From assembly GCA_005792355.1 (NCBI GenBank), contig SXSC01000041.1:1-38102 (forward strand): a stretch of 38,102 bases of DNA. Direction: 5' to 3'. The stretch comes from Opitutaceae bacterium. Lineage in GTDB: Bacteria > Verrucomicrobiota > Verrucomicrobiia > Opitutales > Opitutaceae. Position numbers and translations under genes: made by a program. Of the stretch, positions 16,673 to 25,750 are shown one piece after another (position 1 is the first letter of the stretch; every line of letters starts with the position of its first letter). The notes beneath the pieces were generated by a model. It was not told the DNA's origin, made no database searches, and worked only from the letters and a program-made list of their open reading frames with translations.

Positions 16673-17827
16673 CTACCCGCCGCCCGCCAGCCTTGCTCGC
16701 GCCGCCGCGCGCAACTCCGCCCGGCTCACCTTGCCCGGCGCGTTGGCCGGCCACGGGCTGAGCGGAAGATAATGCTTCGGCCGTTGATGCGGCGCCAGCG
16801 CCGCCACTGCGCGCGAAGTTTCCGGAGCGCGTCCGCCCATCAGGGGAAAGCACGCCACGACCGCCTCACCCCATTCCCCATCCGGCACGCCAATCACCAC
16901 CACCTCAGAAAACTCCCCGCTCGCCCGCAGCGCCGCCTCGACTTCCGCCGGCTGCACTTTTTTTCCGCCCGTGATGATCATCGCATCGCGCCGCCCCAGC
17001 ACCTCCAGCTTCCCGTGCGCGTCGATCACGCCGAGATCTTCGGTCACGAATTCGCGCTCCCCTCGCCACTCCGGCCAGTAGCCGTGAAAAACCGACGCGC
17101 CCGCGACCCGCACCACTCCTTCGCGGTCAGCCGTGATCCGCGCATGCGGGAGCGCCCGCCCGCACGTCCGCCCGCCGGCCAGAAACTCCTCCGGTCGCAA
17201 CGCCGCGACCATCGCCGCCGTCTCCGTCATGCCATAACTCAGCGCCACCGGCAGCGCCGCCCGCGCGGCGGCTTCCGCCAACGCCGGCCACACCGGACCG
17301 CCACCCAGAAAAATCACGCGCAGGCCGCGCAGCCACTCCACGGCCACCGGCACCTGCAGGAGCCGCTGCAATTGCGTCGGCACGAGGGAAATCACCCAGT
17401 CATCCTCCCGTGCGTCCAGACGGGGAACGTCCCCCGCCTCCAGTCGCTTCCACGACCACGCCACGTGATTGCCACCGGTGGCCGCGGCCCGCACCCGTGC
17501 CATCAATCCGCTCACATGATGCGGCGGCAGGACGTCGACCCCATTGATGCGCGCGAGACCAAAATGCGCCCGCAGCCCCTCCACCGCGGCGGAGAGAGTC
17601 TGCTCGTCGTGCCGGGCGAATTTCACGCCGCCGCTTGTACCGCCGGTCGCAATGCACAACCAACCTTGGGAGATCTTCGATTCTTGATTCTTGCTTCGCG
17701 ATAGTTGTGCGGCGATGGCGGCACGGCCGGCTGACGTCCGATTCGGATCCTGCAGGAAAACGAAGCCTTCCCTTTCGTGCGCGCAGCGCGTCGCGCGCAG
17801 CACGGTCATCAACTCAGCGCGTTCCAT
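16673..17827 (-). CDS. menE: o-Succinylbenzoate-CoA ligase (MenE)
   Basis: A 384-residue AMP-forming ligase that activates o-succinylbenzoate with CoA in menaquinone synthesis. Visible motifs: nucleotide loop [16 protein letters not shown] (from residue 58), [10 protein letters not shown], the hinge [18 protein letters not shown] followed by [19 protein letters not shown], and [10 protein letters not shown] with the catalytic lysine. It is short (most MenE are 450-490) and lacks much of the usual N-terminal subdomain. Its start overlaps the menC end by 19 bp, so the pair is translationally coupled. Residues about 43-53 ([11 protein letters not shown]) are odd: they are encoded by a repetitive TTCTTGATTCTTG tract just before the ATP loop and may be a small insertion. 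Confidence 0.85.
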   Translation of the reverse strand: MERAELMTVLRATRCAHEREGFVFLQDPNRTSAGRAAIAAQLSRSKNQESKISQGWLCIATGGTSGGVKFARHDEQTLSAAVEGLRAHFGLARINGVDVLPPHHVSGLMARVRAAATGGNHVAWSWKRLEAGDVPRLDAREDDWVISLVPTQLQRLLQVPVAVEWLRGLRVIFLGGGPVWPALAEAAARAALPVALSYGMTETAAMVAALRPEEFLAGGRTCGRALPHARITADREGVVRVAGASVFHGYWPEWRGEREFVTEDLGVIDAHGKLEVLGRRDAMIITGGKKVQPAEVEAALRASGEFSEVVVIGVPDGEWGEAVVACFPLMGGRAPETSRAVAALAPHQRPKHYLPLSPWPANAPGKVSRAELRAAARARLAGGG

Positions 17828-18957
17828 ACGGCCTCCGGCTTGAGCGCTTCCACGTCCTCGCGTCGCAGAAATGGCGCCGGGTACGGCCCGTCGCAGCGCG
17901 CATCGGCAAACAACGGCCACACGCCGAAGCCCAGGGCCCGCACCTGCGGTGAGCCGGTCGAATCCAACTCGCCTTTCCACTGAAACGCCGTCCGCAGCGC
18001 CGCCTTCGCCCCCACCCCCGTTTCCAGCGCCGAAGAAAACACCACGGCCGCCTTCGCCTTTTCCAGCCGTACCAGCGCTCCGCGCACGTCGCCGAGCAGC
18101 GAAGGCTTCACGACAAAGACCCCCGGCCACCCCGCCCCGATCCATCGCTCGATGTCGCCCTCGCCCACGAGGGACTCATCCAGCGCAATCGGCGTCGGAA
18201 AATCTCCTGCGAGGCCCAATAGGAGTTCCTCCGTCTTCCGCTGCCGGGCCGCCCCCTGCGTCGGCTCGGCGAAGCAGGGTTGCTCCAAAAACTCCACCGG
18301 TCGCTCGGCGCAGCGCTCCAGCCAACGCTCCGCCTGCCGTCGATCCCACGCGCCGTTGGCATCGAGCCGCAGCTTCGCCCCCGCGGGCAGGGCCGCGCAA
18401 ACATCGTCCAGCAGCACCAATTCATCGGCGAGATCCGCGACGCCAACCTTCCACTTAAAAACCCGGAATCCGCTCTCCGCCCGCGCCGCGATCGGCGCGA
18501 GCGCCGCGCGTCCCGCCGGCAGCAGCGCCGCCACGCCGAAATGGTCTTTTTCCGAAAGGTGGAGCCCGATGTCCTCATCGGGCTTTGCCGCGTCAGCTCC
18601 CCAACCAGCCCGTTGGCGCCAACGGGCGCCACCCCCGCCAGCCGTTCCACGGGTTGGCACGGTCGCATCCGCCCGTGCCGCGGCGATCGCGTTGCGCAGA
18701 CCGGCCAACCTCGCGGGCACCGACGCCATCGCGTCTTCATTCGTCCACTCGCCGAGAACGCGCACGCCGGCCTCGTCTTCGTCGACCGTCTCGGTGCCAA
18801 AGTGCGGAATCGGCGCAGCCTCGCCAAAACCCACGACGCCGTGCTCGTCCTCCAGCCGCACAATCAGACCTTCGCGTTCGATCCACGCGCCATGCGCCGT
18901 CCGCACCGGGACGCGGAACGGCAGACGATAACGGCGATGCTGGATTCGGAATTTCAT
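17809..18957 (-). CDS. menC: o-Succinylbenzoate synthase (MenC)
   Basis: A 382-residue enolase-superfamily enzyme that dehydrates SHCHC to o-succinylbenzoate. The catalytic and metal residues are all present: FKWKVG (KxK lysine), LRLDANGAW (Asp), FLEQP (Glu), ALDES (Asp) and VVKPSLL (Lys). The capping N-terminus MKFRIQHRRYRLPFRVPVRT is typical. A stretch of about 40 residues (about 95-135) between the helices AGLRNAIAAARAD and HFGVAALLPAGRAAL is rich in Gly, Arg and Trp and is encoded by strongly palindromic DNA (see the repeat at 18563-18627); it looks like an in-frame insertion. MenC is first in a menC-menE pair. A divergent promoter region separates it from the plus-strand gene at 19080. 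Confidence 0.9.
   Translation of the reverse strand: MKFRIQHRRYRLPFRVPVRTAHGAWIEREGLIVRLEDEHGVVGFGEAAPIPHFGTETVDEDEAGVRVLGEWTNEDAMASVPARLAGLRNAIAAARADATVPTRGTAGGGGARWRQRAGWGADAAKPDEDIGLHLSEKDHFGVAALLPAGRAALAPIAARAESGFRVFKWKVGVADLADELVLLDDVCAALPAGAKLRLDANGAWDRRQAERWLERCAERPVEFLEQPCFAEPTQGAARQRKTEELLLGLAGDFPTPIALDESLVGEGDIERWIGAGWPGVFVVKPSLLGDVRGALVRLEKAKAAVVFSSALETGVGAKAALRTAFQWKGELDSTGSPQVRALGFGVWPLFADARCDGPYPAPFLRREDVEALKPEAVWNALS
18563..18627. repeat. Palindromic repeat inside menC
   Basis: Two perfect hairpins lie 23 bases apart within the coding region: AGCCCGATG-tcct-CATCGGGCT at 18563-18584 and the 20-bp palindrome GCCCGTTGGCGCCAACGGGC at 18608-18627. The first has a close relative outside genes at 19674-19695 (ACCCGATGTGCTCACCGGGT) and an inverted 17-base identity at 19717-19733. 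This suggests a mobile palindromic unit that landed in frame in menC. Confidence 0.5.
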
Positions 18958-19079
18958 GGCGTGCCTGAAACGAGAGGACCTGAAGACCGCCGGGCAATCA
19001 ATCGTGCAGATGCGATTTGCCACCGCGACCAGAACTTTTCCGTCGACGCCGCGTCCTGCCGCCGTCCCAACGACACCCT
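18958..19079. promoter_or_regulatory. Divergent intergenic region, menC / small secreted protein
   Basis: The 122 bases between two divergent starts must hold promoters for both directions. No clear sigma-70 boxes can be picked with confidence, and no riboswitch or palindromic operator is evident. Confidence 0.3.
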
Positions 19080-19496
19080 ATGAAAACATATCGCAAAGCC
19101 TTCGCGGCGTTCGTCGCCGCTTGTTTCGTCACCGTCGCCGCGCTCGCCGCCGACGCTTCGCCCACCGGCACCTGGAAATGGTCACAGCCCGGCCGCGGCG
19201 ACAACCCGGCGGTGGATCGCACGCTGACCCTCGAACTCAAGGGCGAACAGCTCACCGGCGTCCTCAAGGGCGCGAAAATGGGGGAGTTCGATATTCCGGA
19301 CACGGCGATCACCAACAGTTCCTACAAGGCCGGAACCATTGCCTTCACCATCGAGCTGGAATTCAACGGCAACAAATTCGTCTCGAAATATTCCGGCAAG
19401 CTGGCGGGCTCCACCATCACCGGATCGATCGAGCGCCCTGGGCGCGACGGCGGAGCCGCCCGGAAGAGCGACTGGACGGCCACGCGCGCGAAGTAG
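19080..19496 (+). CDS. Small secreted beta-strand-rich protein of unknown function
   Basis: A 138-residue protein with a clear Sec signal peptide (MKTYRKAFAAFVAACFVTVA ALAADA, cleavage near residue 26). The mature part starts SPTGTWKWSQPG and continues with alternating strands (LTLELKGEQLTGVLKG, FTIELEFNGNKFVSKYSGKL, TITGSIERPG). This pattern is common in small lipocalin-like exported proteins of Verrucomicrobia and Planctomycetes that begin with a G-x-W motif. No enzyme residues are apparent. ATG start directly after a purine-poor leader; upstream in-frame starts would disrupt the signal peptide. Confidence 0.8.
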   Translation: MKTYRKAFAAFVAACFVTVAALAADASPTGTWKWSQPGRGDNPAVDRTLTLELKGEQLTGVLKGAKMGEFDIPDTAITNSSYKAGTIAFTIELEFNGNKFVSKYSGKLAGSTITGSIERPGRDGGAARKSDWTATRAK

Positions 19497-19565
19497 AGCC
19501 TCCGACCCGCTCGCCGGGGCACTTGCGCAAGCGTCAACCTGTAGCCGGAGATTTCTCGGTGAACA

Positions 19566-19584
19566 TGTAACGTATTACGTTACA
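19566..19584. repeat. 19-bp palindrome, copy 1 (TGTMACGTAWTACGTKACA)
   Basis: TGTAACGTATTACGTTACA is a perfect palindrome around a central T at 19575. It lies 70 bases past the stop of the preceding gene. An outer GTGAA/TTCAC pairing extends it with a two-base bulge. A second copy with compensating changes is at 20478. It is either a protein-binding dyad or a hairpin unit of a repeat family. Confidence 0.65.
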
Positions 19585-19630
19585 TTCACAATCTGGCCTG
19601 GCGGCGGGTTTCAGCCGGGGCGCTTCAGCC

Positions 19631-19733
19631 GGAGCGAGATCTCGCTCCTGATACGCAAGCTCTTGGTGGTGGCACCCGATGTGCTCACCGGGTTTTGGAT
19701 TGTTCGCCCTCAAGCCAGCCCGATGAGGACATC
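19631..19733. repeat. Cluster of small palindromes before the TPR gene
   Basis: GGAGCGAGATCTCGCTCC at 19631-19648 is a perfect 18-bp palindrome. ACCCGATGTGCTCACCGGGT at about 19675-19694 is a hairpin related to one inside menC. AGCCCGATGAGGACATC at 19717-19733 is the exact reverse complement of 18568-18584. Together with the 19566 palindrome they fill most of this 283-base gap, which has no coding frame of its own. Confidence 0.5.
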
Positions 19734-19779
19734 AGTCTGCGCTTGCAACGGCATCAACACCGCCGGTCCGTAACCCAAC

Positions 19780-20409
19780 ATGAATCGCATTCTCGTTTAT
19801 CTCGTTCCCTTCGCTGTCGCCCTCTCCGCGCAGGAAACGAAATCCCGCTACGCCCAAGGCGAGGAACACTTCTTCGCCGGGCGCATCCGGGAATCGCTGG
19901 TGGAATGGGACGCCCAGGTGAAGGAGCAACCGGCGTCCCTCGCCGGCCACTGGCAGCGCGGGCTCGCGCTGTATTACGCGGGGCGATACCACGACGGCCG
20001 CGCCCAATTCGAAGTTCATCAAAAGGTGAACCGCGAGGACGTGGAGAACGCCGCCTGGCATTTTCTTTGCGTCGCGAAATCGGAAAGCATCGCGGTCGCA
20101 CGGAAACTGTTCATCCCGATCACCCACGACACGCGCGTGCCGATGAAGGAAATCCACGCGCTCTACGCGGGCCAAGGCAGGACGGAGGATGTCCTCCAGG
20201 CGGCCGAGGCGAAGGCTGGGATCTCGACCGCCGCGCTGAACCGCCAGCGCTGTTACGCCCAGCTCTACCTCGGTCTTTACCACGAGGCCCTCGGCGATGC
20301 GTTCCAAGCCAGGGTGCACCTGCTCAAGGCCGCCGCCCTGGCGCCGGCCGCCAACTACATGGGTCAGGTGGCCGTGGTTCATTGCCAGGTGCGCGGCTGG
20401 CGGGAGTAG
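19780..20409 (+). CDS. Exported TPR-type protein
   Basis: A 209-residue protein. It starts MNRILVYLVPFAVALSAQET, a short signal peptide with likely cleavage near residue 17, so the mature part is periplasmic. It then forms helical repeats: YAQGEEHFFAGRIRESLVEW, HWQRGLALYYAGRYHDGRAQ, YLGLYHEALGDAFQARVHLL KAA. These are two or three TPR-like units similar to NlpI-like and planctomycetal TPR proteins. Role unknown; probably a scaffold in the envelope. Palindromic DNA stands on both sides (19566 and 20473), each about 70 bases past the preceding stop codon. Confidence 0.8.
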   Translation: MNRILVYLVPFAVALSAQETKSRYAQGEEHFFAGRIRESLVEWDAQVKEQPASLAGHWQRGLALYYAGRYHDGRAQFEVHQKVNREDVENAAWHFLCVAKSESIAVARKLFIPITHDTRVPMKEIHALYAGQGRTEDVLQAAEAKAGISTAALNRQRCYAQLYLGLYHEALGDAFQARVHLLKAAALAPAANYMGQVAVVHCQVRGWRE

Positions 20410-20472
20410 CAGTTCGACCCGTGGTTGGGCGAATCCCCCAATGTTCGCCAAACCATTCCCCGGCGGCCGATC

Positions 20473-20501
20473 GAACTTGTCACGTAATACGTGACAAGTT
20501 C
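20473..20501. repeat. 29-bp perfect palindrome with the 19-bp core, copy 2
   Basis: The core TGTCACGTAATACGTGACA at 20478-20496 is flanked by GAACT and AGTTC, so 29 bases form a perfect palindrome centred on A20487. It shares the ACGTAATACGT centre with copy 1 at 19566, and its C:G pair at core position 4/16 replaces A:T in copy 1. It sits 69 bases past the TPR stop and about 100 bases ahead of the IMP dehydrogenase start, so it could be a terminator-type hairpin or an operator for guaB. Confidence 0.7.
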
Positions 20502-20604
20502 TTGGGGCGGCTTTCGCAGTGGCACAACCAAGTAATACACGCTGCTGCTTTTACTTTTCCATTTGCGCTCACCCCGGCCAGCCCTACTCCGTTCAGGGCA
20601 ATCC

Positions 20605-22197
20605 ATGACCAAGATTGCCTCGTCCTCCACCGCCGCTCCCGCCTCCGCTGACGCTGAGTTTTTCCTCCCCGCCGAGGCGTTCTTCCGCGCCAATCTGCCC
20701 ACGGCGCTCACCTTCGACGACGTTTCACTGGCGACACTCTACTCGACGATCCTCCCCAAGGACGCCGATACATCCACGGCGCTCAGCGACGCCCTGCGCC
20801 TCCAGATTCCGATCATCTCGTCGGACATGGACACCGTCACCGAATCACGCATGGCCATCGCGATGGCATTGAACGGTGGACTCGGCCTCGTTCATTACAA
20901 CATGCCAGCCCGGGAACAGGTGAAGGAAGTCGCGCGGGTGAAACGCCACATCCACGGGCTGATTCAGGACCCCATCACGGTCACCCCCGATCAACTCATC
21001 GGCGACGTGCTGGCGATGGTTGAAGCAAAGGGCTTCAGCTTCTCCACCTTTCCCGTGGTCGATAACAGCGGCGCACTCGCCGGCCTCCTGTCCGGCAACG
21101 TCGTCAAGGATCGCTACAAGGGCAAACGCGTGGCCGATGTCATGACACCCCGCGCCCAACTCAAGACCGAGAAGCAACGCGCCGTTGCCAAGGATCCGAT
21201 CAACGCCGCGGATCGATTTTTCACCGCCAATGTCGGCATCAACAAGATGCTCGTGGTCGACGAGGCCGGTCATCTGCGCGGCCTCATCACCGCGTCCGAC
21301 GTCGAACGGATCACCGCCGAATCGAAATCCCGCCGCAAGCCGGCGCGCGATCACGATTTTCGGCTCGTGGTCGGCGCCGCGCTCTCTCCTGTGCGCCGTC
21401 CCGACGGCACGCTCGACCGTGACAAGATCATCGAACACGTCGGCAGTCTGGTCGCCGAGCACGTCGATTGCGTCGCCGTCTCCACCGCGCACGGTCACAC
21501 CACCGGAGTCGGCGAGGTCGTGAAACTCGTCCGCGGCGCGTTCAAGGATCTCACGATCATCGCGGGCAACGTCACGAGCGGCAGCGGGGTCGCGTTTCTC
21601 GGCGACTGCGGGGCCAACGCGGTCAAGATCGGCCAGGGGCCCGGATCGATTTGCACCACGCGCATCGTGGCGGGCGTCGGCATCCCCCAGCTCACCGCGC
21701 TGCATGTGGCGGGATCCGCTGCGAAAAAGGCCGGCGTCAAACTCATCGCCGACGGCGGCATCACCAAGAGCGGCGATATCGTGAAGGCGCTCACGCTTTC
21801 CGACGCCGTGATCCTCGGCGGACTGCTGGCGGGTTGTCGCGAGGCGCCGGGCGAGATTCTTGAAATCAACGGCAAGGTCTACAAACAATACCGCGGCATG
21901 GGCTCGCTCTCCGCGATGAAGGCCGGCAGCGCGGCGCGCTACGGGCACGACAAAAACGACACGACCCGCAAGGTGGCAGCCGAGGGCATCGAGGCGCTCA
22001 AGGAAGTTTCCGGTTCAGTCGACGACGTCCTCGCAAACCTGATCGGTGGCGTCCAGAGCGGCATGGGTTATCTCGGCGCGGCGACGTTACCGGAACTCAG
22101 GGCCAAGGCCCGCTACATCCGCGTCAGCCCCGCCGGACAAAAAGAGGCCGCCCCGCACGACGTGATCGAAGTCTCGACGCGCGCCAGCAGCGCGTAG
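20605..22197 (+). CDS. guaB: IMP dehydrogenase, divergent
   Basis: A 530-residue IMPDH with the standard layout: first barrel half ([40 protein letters not shown]), two CBS domains (about residues 130-240), then the second half with the catalytic loop [33 protein letters not shown] and the flap dyad AARYG. It oxidises IMP to XMP with NAD+ on the way to GMP. The active-site Cys and the Arg-Tyr pair are conserved. Odd points: the usual (I/V)DSxHGHS is AVSTAHGHT here, so the Asp that contacts the nicotinamide ribose side is Ser; AGNVATxEG is [15 protein letters not shown] is GQGPGS. The start at MTKIAS is chosen; an upstream start adds 14 residues. It is not next to guaA. Confidence 0.9.
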   Translation: MTKIASSSTAAPASADAEFFLPAEAFFRANLPTALTFDDVSLATLYSTILPKDADTSTALSDALRLQIPIISSDMDTVTESRMAIAMALNGGLGLVHYNMPAREQVKEVARVKRHIHGLIQDPITVTPDQLIGDVLAMVEAKGFSFSTFPVVDNSGALAGLLSGNVVKDRYKGKRVADVMTPRAQLKTEKQRAVAKDPINAADRFFTANVGINKMLVVDEAGHLRGLITASDVERITAESKSRRKPARDHDFRLVVGAALSPVRRPDGTLDRDKIIEHVGSLVAEHVDCVAVSTAHGHTTGVGEVVKLVRGAFKDLTIIAGNVTSGSGVAFLGDCGANAVKIGQGPGSICTTRIVAGVGIPQLTALHVAGSAAKKAGVKLIADGGITKSGDIVKALTLSDAVILGGLLAGCREAPGEILEINGKVYKQYRGMGSLSAMKAGSAARYGHDKNDTTRKVAAEGIEALKEVSGSVDDVLANLIGGVQSGMGYLGAATLPELRAKARYIRVSPAGQKEAAPHDVIEVSTRASSA

Positions 22198-22328
22198 CAC
22201 GCATCGCACCCGTCGCAGCGATGTCAGCGCGGACGACAAACGGGTTGCCTGGTGGGTGCCGACAGCCAACAGTCAGCCCGTCCTTCCCCCGCCAGGCGAC
22301 GAATTGTTTCGTTGCCCCACTAATTCCG

Positions 22329-24848
22329 ATGCTCCCTCACACGCTCCGCTTTTCCGCCCTCGCCCTTTCCCTGCCCGCCTGGTTCGTGGTTTTCGCGCAC
22401 GCCGCGGATGACCCGGAGACCGGCCCGGCGGCCGGCCACTCGCTGCACGGCGAGGCGTTCAACGAGGGACCACGCCAGCGCGCCTACCTGATGGACGGCA
22501 CCGGCAAAGTCTCCTTTACAGTCACGACCCAAGTGGAGCTGGCCCAGCGGTTCTTCAACCAAGGGGTCGGCCAGTTGCATGGCTTTTGGTATTTCGAGGC
22601 GGAACGTTCGTTCCGGCAGGCGGCGCTGCTGGATCCGGAAATGGCAATGGCTTACTGGGGCCTGGCGATGGCCAACATTCAGAACCAGAAACGCGCCCGT
22701 GAATTCATCGCCGGGGCCGTCAAACGAAAAGAGCAGGCGGGCCCGCGCGAACGCGGATGGATCGAGGCCTACGCGGCCTATTACAAGGAGGACAAACGCG
22801 CGGAGAAGGATCGCCGCCGGGAGTTGATCCGGGCGTTCGAGAAAATCATCTTCGAGCATCCCGCCGACCTCGAGGCCAAGGCCTTTCTGGCGGTCTTGCT
22901 CTGGGACAGCAGCAGCAAGGGCGTGCCCATCAGCAGTCACCAGGCCGTTGAGTCGCTGATTGGCCAGGTGCTGGCGGTCGAGCCGGCGCATCCGATTCAC
23001 CATTACCGGATTCACCTCTGGGACCGCGAGGCGGCCGAACGCGCCCTGACCTCGGCCGCCGCCTGCGGCCAGTCCTCCCCGGGCATTGCCCACATGTGGC
23101 ACATGCCCGGCCATATTTTTTCGAAACTAAACCGCTTCGCCGACGCCGCCTGGCAACAGGAGGCCTCCGCCCGGATCGATCACGCGCACCTGATCCGCGA
23201 TCGCGTGCTGCCCGACCAGATTCACAATTATGCGCACAACAACGAATGGTTTGTGCGCAACCTGTCGCACGTGGGCCGAGTCCACGACGCCGTGGCGCTC
23301 GCGACGAACATGATTGAGCTGCCCCGGGTGCCGCGCTTCAAGAAATCCGGGGCCACCGACTCGGACACCAAGGACGAATCCGGCGAGGGCGGGACCGAGG
23401 CCAAGGAGCCCGCTGGCGATGAGACCAAGACCGCCGATTCAGCCAGCGCCTACACCGACCGCCCGAATAGCAGCTATTCGTACGGTCGCCGCCGGCTCGT
23501 GGAGGTGTTGTCGCGTTATGAACAGTGGGCGGCCGTGGTGCGCGTGACCGAGAGCGGCCTGGTGTCCCCGGGCAAGACGCCGCAGGACCAGACCACCCAC
23601 CAGCGGGCGCTCGGGGTCGCGGAATTCAGCCGGGGCAACGCGGTTGCCGGTATCCAACTGCTGGAGACATTGCAGGCGTTGCTCAAGACGGAGCAGACCA
23701 AGGAGGCCGCGACGAAGAAAGCCCGGGCCGCCGGGAAAAGCGACGCGGCCGCGGCCGCCGAAAACAAGCCGGTCGCCGGAGCAGTTGACGCCATCGTCGC
23801 GGCGGAAAAGGCGCCCGATCCCGTCGCGGCCGCGCTGCCCGCACCGCCCGTCGTCAACCCGCCCGCGAAGAAGGCTGGCGGCCCCGTGAGCAAGTTCGCG
23901 TATCTGGAGAATGCGATCGCGGAATTACAGGGTTACGCGGCGCTCGCCCGGGGGGAAAACACCGCCGCCTTGGAATTTTTCGCCAAGTCCAAGGATCTGC
24001 CCAAGGACCGCCTCGCGCGGCTCCAACTGCAGGCCGGCGATCCGGCCAGGGCGGAAAAAACGGCCTTCGACGCCGAGAAGGCCGCGCCCAATCAGGTCCC
24101 GGTCCTCGCCAACTACGTCGACATCCTGCAGGCGATCGGAAAAGCCGACGAAGCCGGGGCGGCGTTCGATCGTCTGCGCGCCATCTCGGCCGCGATCGAC
24201 CTCGACCAGCCGGTTTTCCAACGGCTCCGCCCGGTGGCCGCGGCGCGAAATCTCCCCACCGACTGGCGGCTCAAGGCCGAAGTCCGGACGGATTCCGGCC
24301 AGCGGCCGGAGTTGGCGCAACTCGGGCCGTTCCGGTGGGAGCCATCGCCCGCACCCGCATGGTCGCTGCCCGGCATGGACGGCCGGCGCGTCGCGTTGCA
24401 GGATTATCGCGGCAAGCCGGTCGTGGTGCTTTTTTACCTCGGGCATGGCTGTTCCCACTGCGTCGCCCAACTGGGAGCGTTTGCACCAAGAACCGCCGAT
24501 TTCAACAAACTCGGCATCTCGCTGGTGGCGGTGAGCACCGACACCGTCGACGGCCTGCAACGCACGTTCGAGAAAACCAAGACCCAGGACGGCTTTCCCT
24601 TCCCGTTGGTATCGGACCCGCAGAAAGAGGTGTTCAAAGCCTACCGTGCGTTTGACGACTTCGAAGACGCTCCGCTGCACGGCACGTTCCTGATCGATGG
24701 CCAGGGTCGGGTGCGCTGGCAGGACATCGGCTTCGAACCCTTCACCGAAATAGGATTTTTGCTCGAGGAGGCGGAGCGCCTGTTGCGGCTCCAGCCGTCA
24801 AACAAGATTCCCGGCAACACCGTCGGCACGACCGGCACTGGGCGGTAG
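22329..24848 (+). CDS. Exported TPR protein fused to a C-terminal peroxiredoxin-like domain
   Basis: An 839-residue protein with signal peptide (MLPHTLRFSALALSLPAWFV VFAHAADD). Residues about 60-340 are TPR-like helical repeats (ELAQRFFNQGVGQLHGFWYF, MAYWGLAMANIQN, HMWHMPGHIFSKLNRFADAA). Two low-complexity Ala/Lys/Glu/Asp-rich linkers follow (about 340-380 and 480-560). From about residue 715 comes an AhpC/TSA-type thioredoxin fold: PAWSLPGMDGRRVALQDYRG, VVLFYLGHGCSHCVAQLGAF with a C-S-H-C pair, SLVAVSTDTVDGLQRTF, and HGTFLIDGQGRVRW. It probably acts on thiols or peroxides outside the cytoplasm. Such TPR-redoxin fusions occur in Verrucomicrobia and Planctomycetes; no specific partner is visible. 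The start is chosen at the signal peptide. Confidence 0.85.
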   Translation: MLPHTLRFSALALSLPAWFVVFAHAADDPETGPAAGHSLHGEAFNEGPRQRAYLMDGTGKVSFTVTTQVELAQRFFNQGVGQLHGFWYFEAERSFRQAALLDPEMAMAYWGLAMANIQNQKRAREFIAGAVKRKEQAGPRERGWIEAYAAYYKEDKRAEKDRRRELIRAFEKIIFEHPADLEAKAFLAVLLWDSSSKGVPISSHQAVESLIGQVLAVEPAHPIHHYRIHLWDREAAERALTSAAACGQSSPGIAHMWHMPGHIFSKLNRFADAAWQQEASARIDHAHLIRDRVLPDQIHNYAHNNEWFVRNLSHVGRVHDAVALATNMIELPRVPRFKKSGATDSDTKDESGEGGTEAKEPAGDETKTADSASAYTDRPNSSYSYGRRRLVEVLSRYEQWAAVVRVTESGLVSPGKTPQDQTTHQRALGVAEFSRGNAVAGIQLLETLQALLKTEQTKEAATKKARAAGKSDAAAAAENKPVAGAVDAIVAAEKAPDPVAAALPAPPVVNPPAKKAGGPVSKFAYLENAIAELQGYAALARGENTAALEFFAKSKDLPKDRLARLQLQAGDPARAEKTAFDAEKAAPNQVPVLANYVDILQAIGKADEAGAAFDRLRAISAAIDLDQPVFQRLRPVAAARNLPTDWRLKAEVRTDSGQRPELAQLGPFRWEPSPAPAWSLPGMDGRRVALQDYRGKPVVVLFYLGHGCSHCVAQLGAFAPRTADFNKLGISLVAVSTDTVDGLQRTFEKTKTQDGFPFPLVSDPQKEVFKAYRAFDDFEDAPLHGTFLIDGQGRVRWQDIGFEPFTEIGFLLEEAERLLRLQPSNKIPGNTVGTTGTGR

Positions 24849-24991
24849 GTCACTCTCGCCGACACTCGTTCTCGTTCCACGTCCTATTTCTCGTTCGTCC
24901 GGAACATACCCGACGAGAAAGACAAAGAGGAAAGAGAAAGATGCGACGGGGAACAACTTCAGTTGCGGGTGCCGAGCTGGAAAAACACGCG

Positions 24992-25750
24992 CTACCCGCG
25001 GCCGACATAGGGCATCTTGGTCGCCATGACGGTGATCGTCGGCACGTTGGCGTCGAGCGGTAGGCCGCTCATGTAAAGCACGGCGTCGACCACGTGACGC
25101 ACGTCAATCGTCGGCTCGACGGCGATCGCTCCATCGGCCTGCGGGACGCCGTGGCGCATCTTCCCCGCGAGCGGTGAATCGGCGTTGCCGATATCGATCT
25201 GGCCGCACGCGATGTCGAAGGGCCGGCCGTCGAGCGCGATCGACTTGGTCAGACCGGTGATGCCGTGCTTGGCGGCATTGTACGGCGAGGAGAACGGGCG
25301 CGGCACGTGCGCGGACACTGAACCATTGTTGATGATCCGGCCACCGCGCGGGCTCTGCTTTTTCATGAGGCGGTACGCCGCTTGTGCGCACAAAAATGCC
25401 CCGGTCAAATTTGTCTCAATCACCTGTCGCCAGTGTTCGAAGGACAGATCTTCGAGTGGCACGCCCGGTACGTTGATCCCCGCGTTGTTGAACAACACGT
25501 CGACCCGCCCGAAGACTTCCTGCGTACGCGCAAAGAGCGCCTGCACCGCGGCGGGGTTGGTGATATCGGTGGGCACTGTCAGCCACTGCGTCGCGGGCAC
25601 ACCGGCGCTGCGCGCGGTATCTTCGAGCGCCTCGCTCCGTCGCCCGGCGAGCACCACCCGATAACCGGCCGCCAGCATCCCGAGTGCGCACGCTTTGCCA
25701 ATTCCCGATCCGGCTCCGGTGACGACCGCGACTTTGCTCGAAAGATTCAT
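24992..25750 (-). CDS. Short-chain dehydrogenase/reductase
   Basis: A 252-residue classical SDR: cofactor loop [13 protein letters not shown] near the N-terminus, NNAGINVPG, catalytic Ser in IINNGSVSA, then YNAAKHG (Tyr and Lys of the YxxxK pair), so the active site is complete. The acidic residue after strand 2 is absent (LAGRRSEAL, with Arg-Arg), which favours NADP(H). The C-terminal [15 protein letters not shown] tail is typical of an FabG-like subgroup often annotated as 3-oxoacyl reductase-like. Substrate unknown. It stands alone between two plus-strand genes. ATG at 25750 is chosen because the fold begins there. Confidence 0.88.
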   Translation of the reverse strand: MNLSSKVAVVTGAGSGIGKACALGMLAAGYRVVLAGRRSEALEDTARSAGVPATQWLTVPTDITNPAAVQALFARTQEVFGRVDVLFNNAGINVPGVPLEDLSFEHWRQVIETNLTGAFLCAQAAYRLMKKQSPRGGRIINNGSVSAHVPRPFSSPYNAAKHGITGLTKSIALDGRPFDIACGQIDIGNADSPLAGKMRHGVPQADGAIAVEPTIDVRHVVDAVLYMSGLPLDANVPTITVMATKMPYVGRG

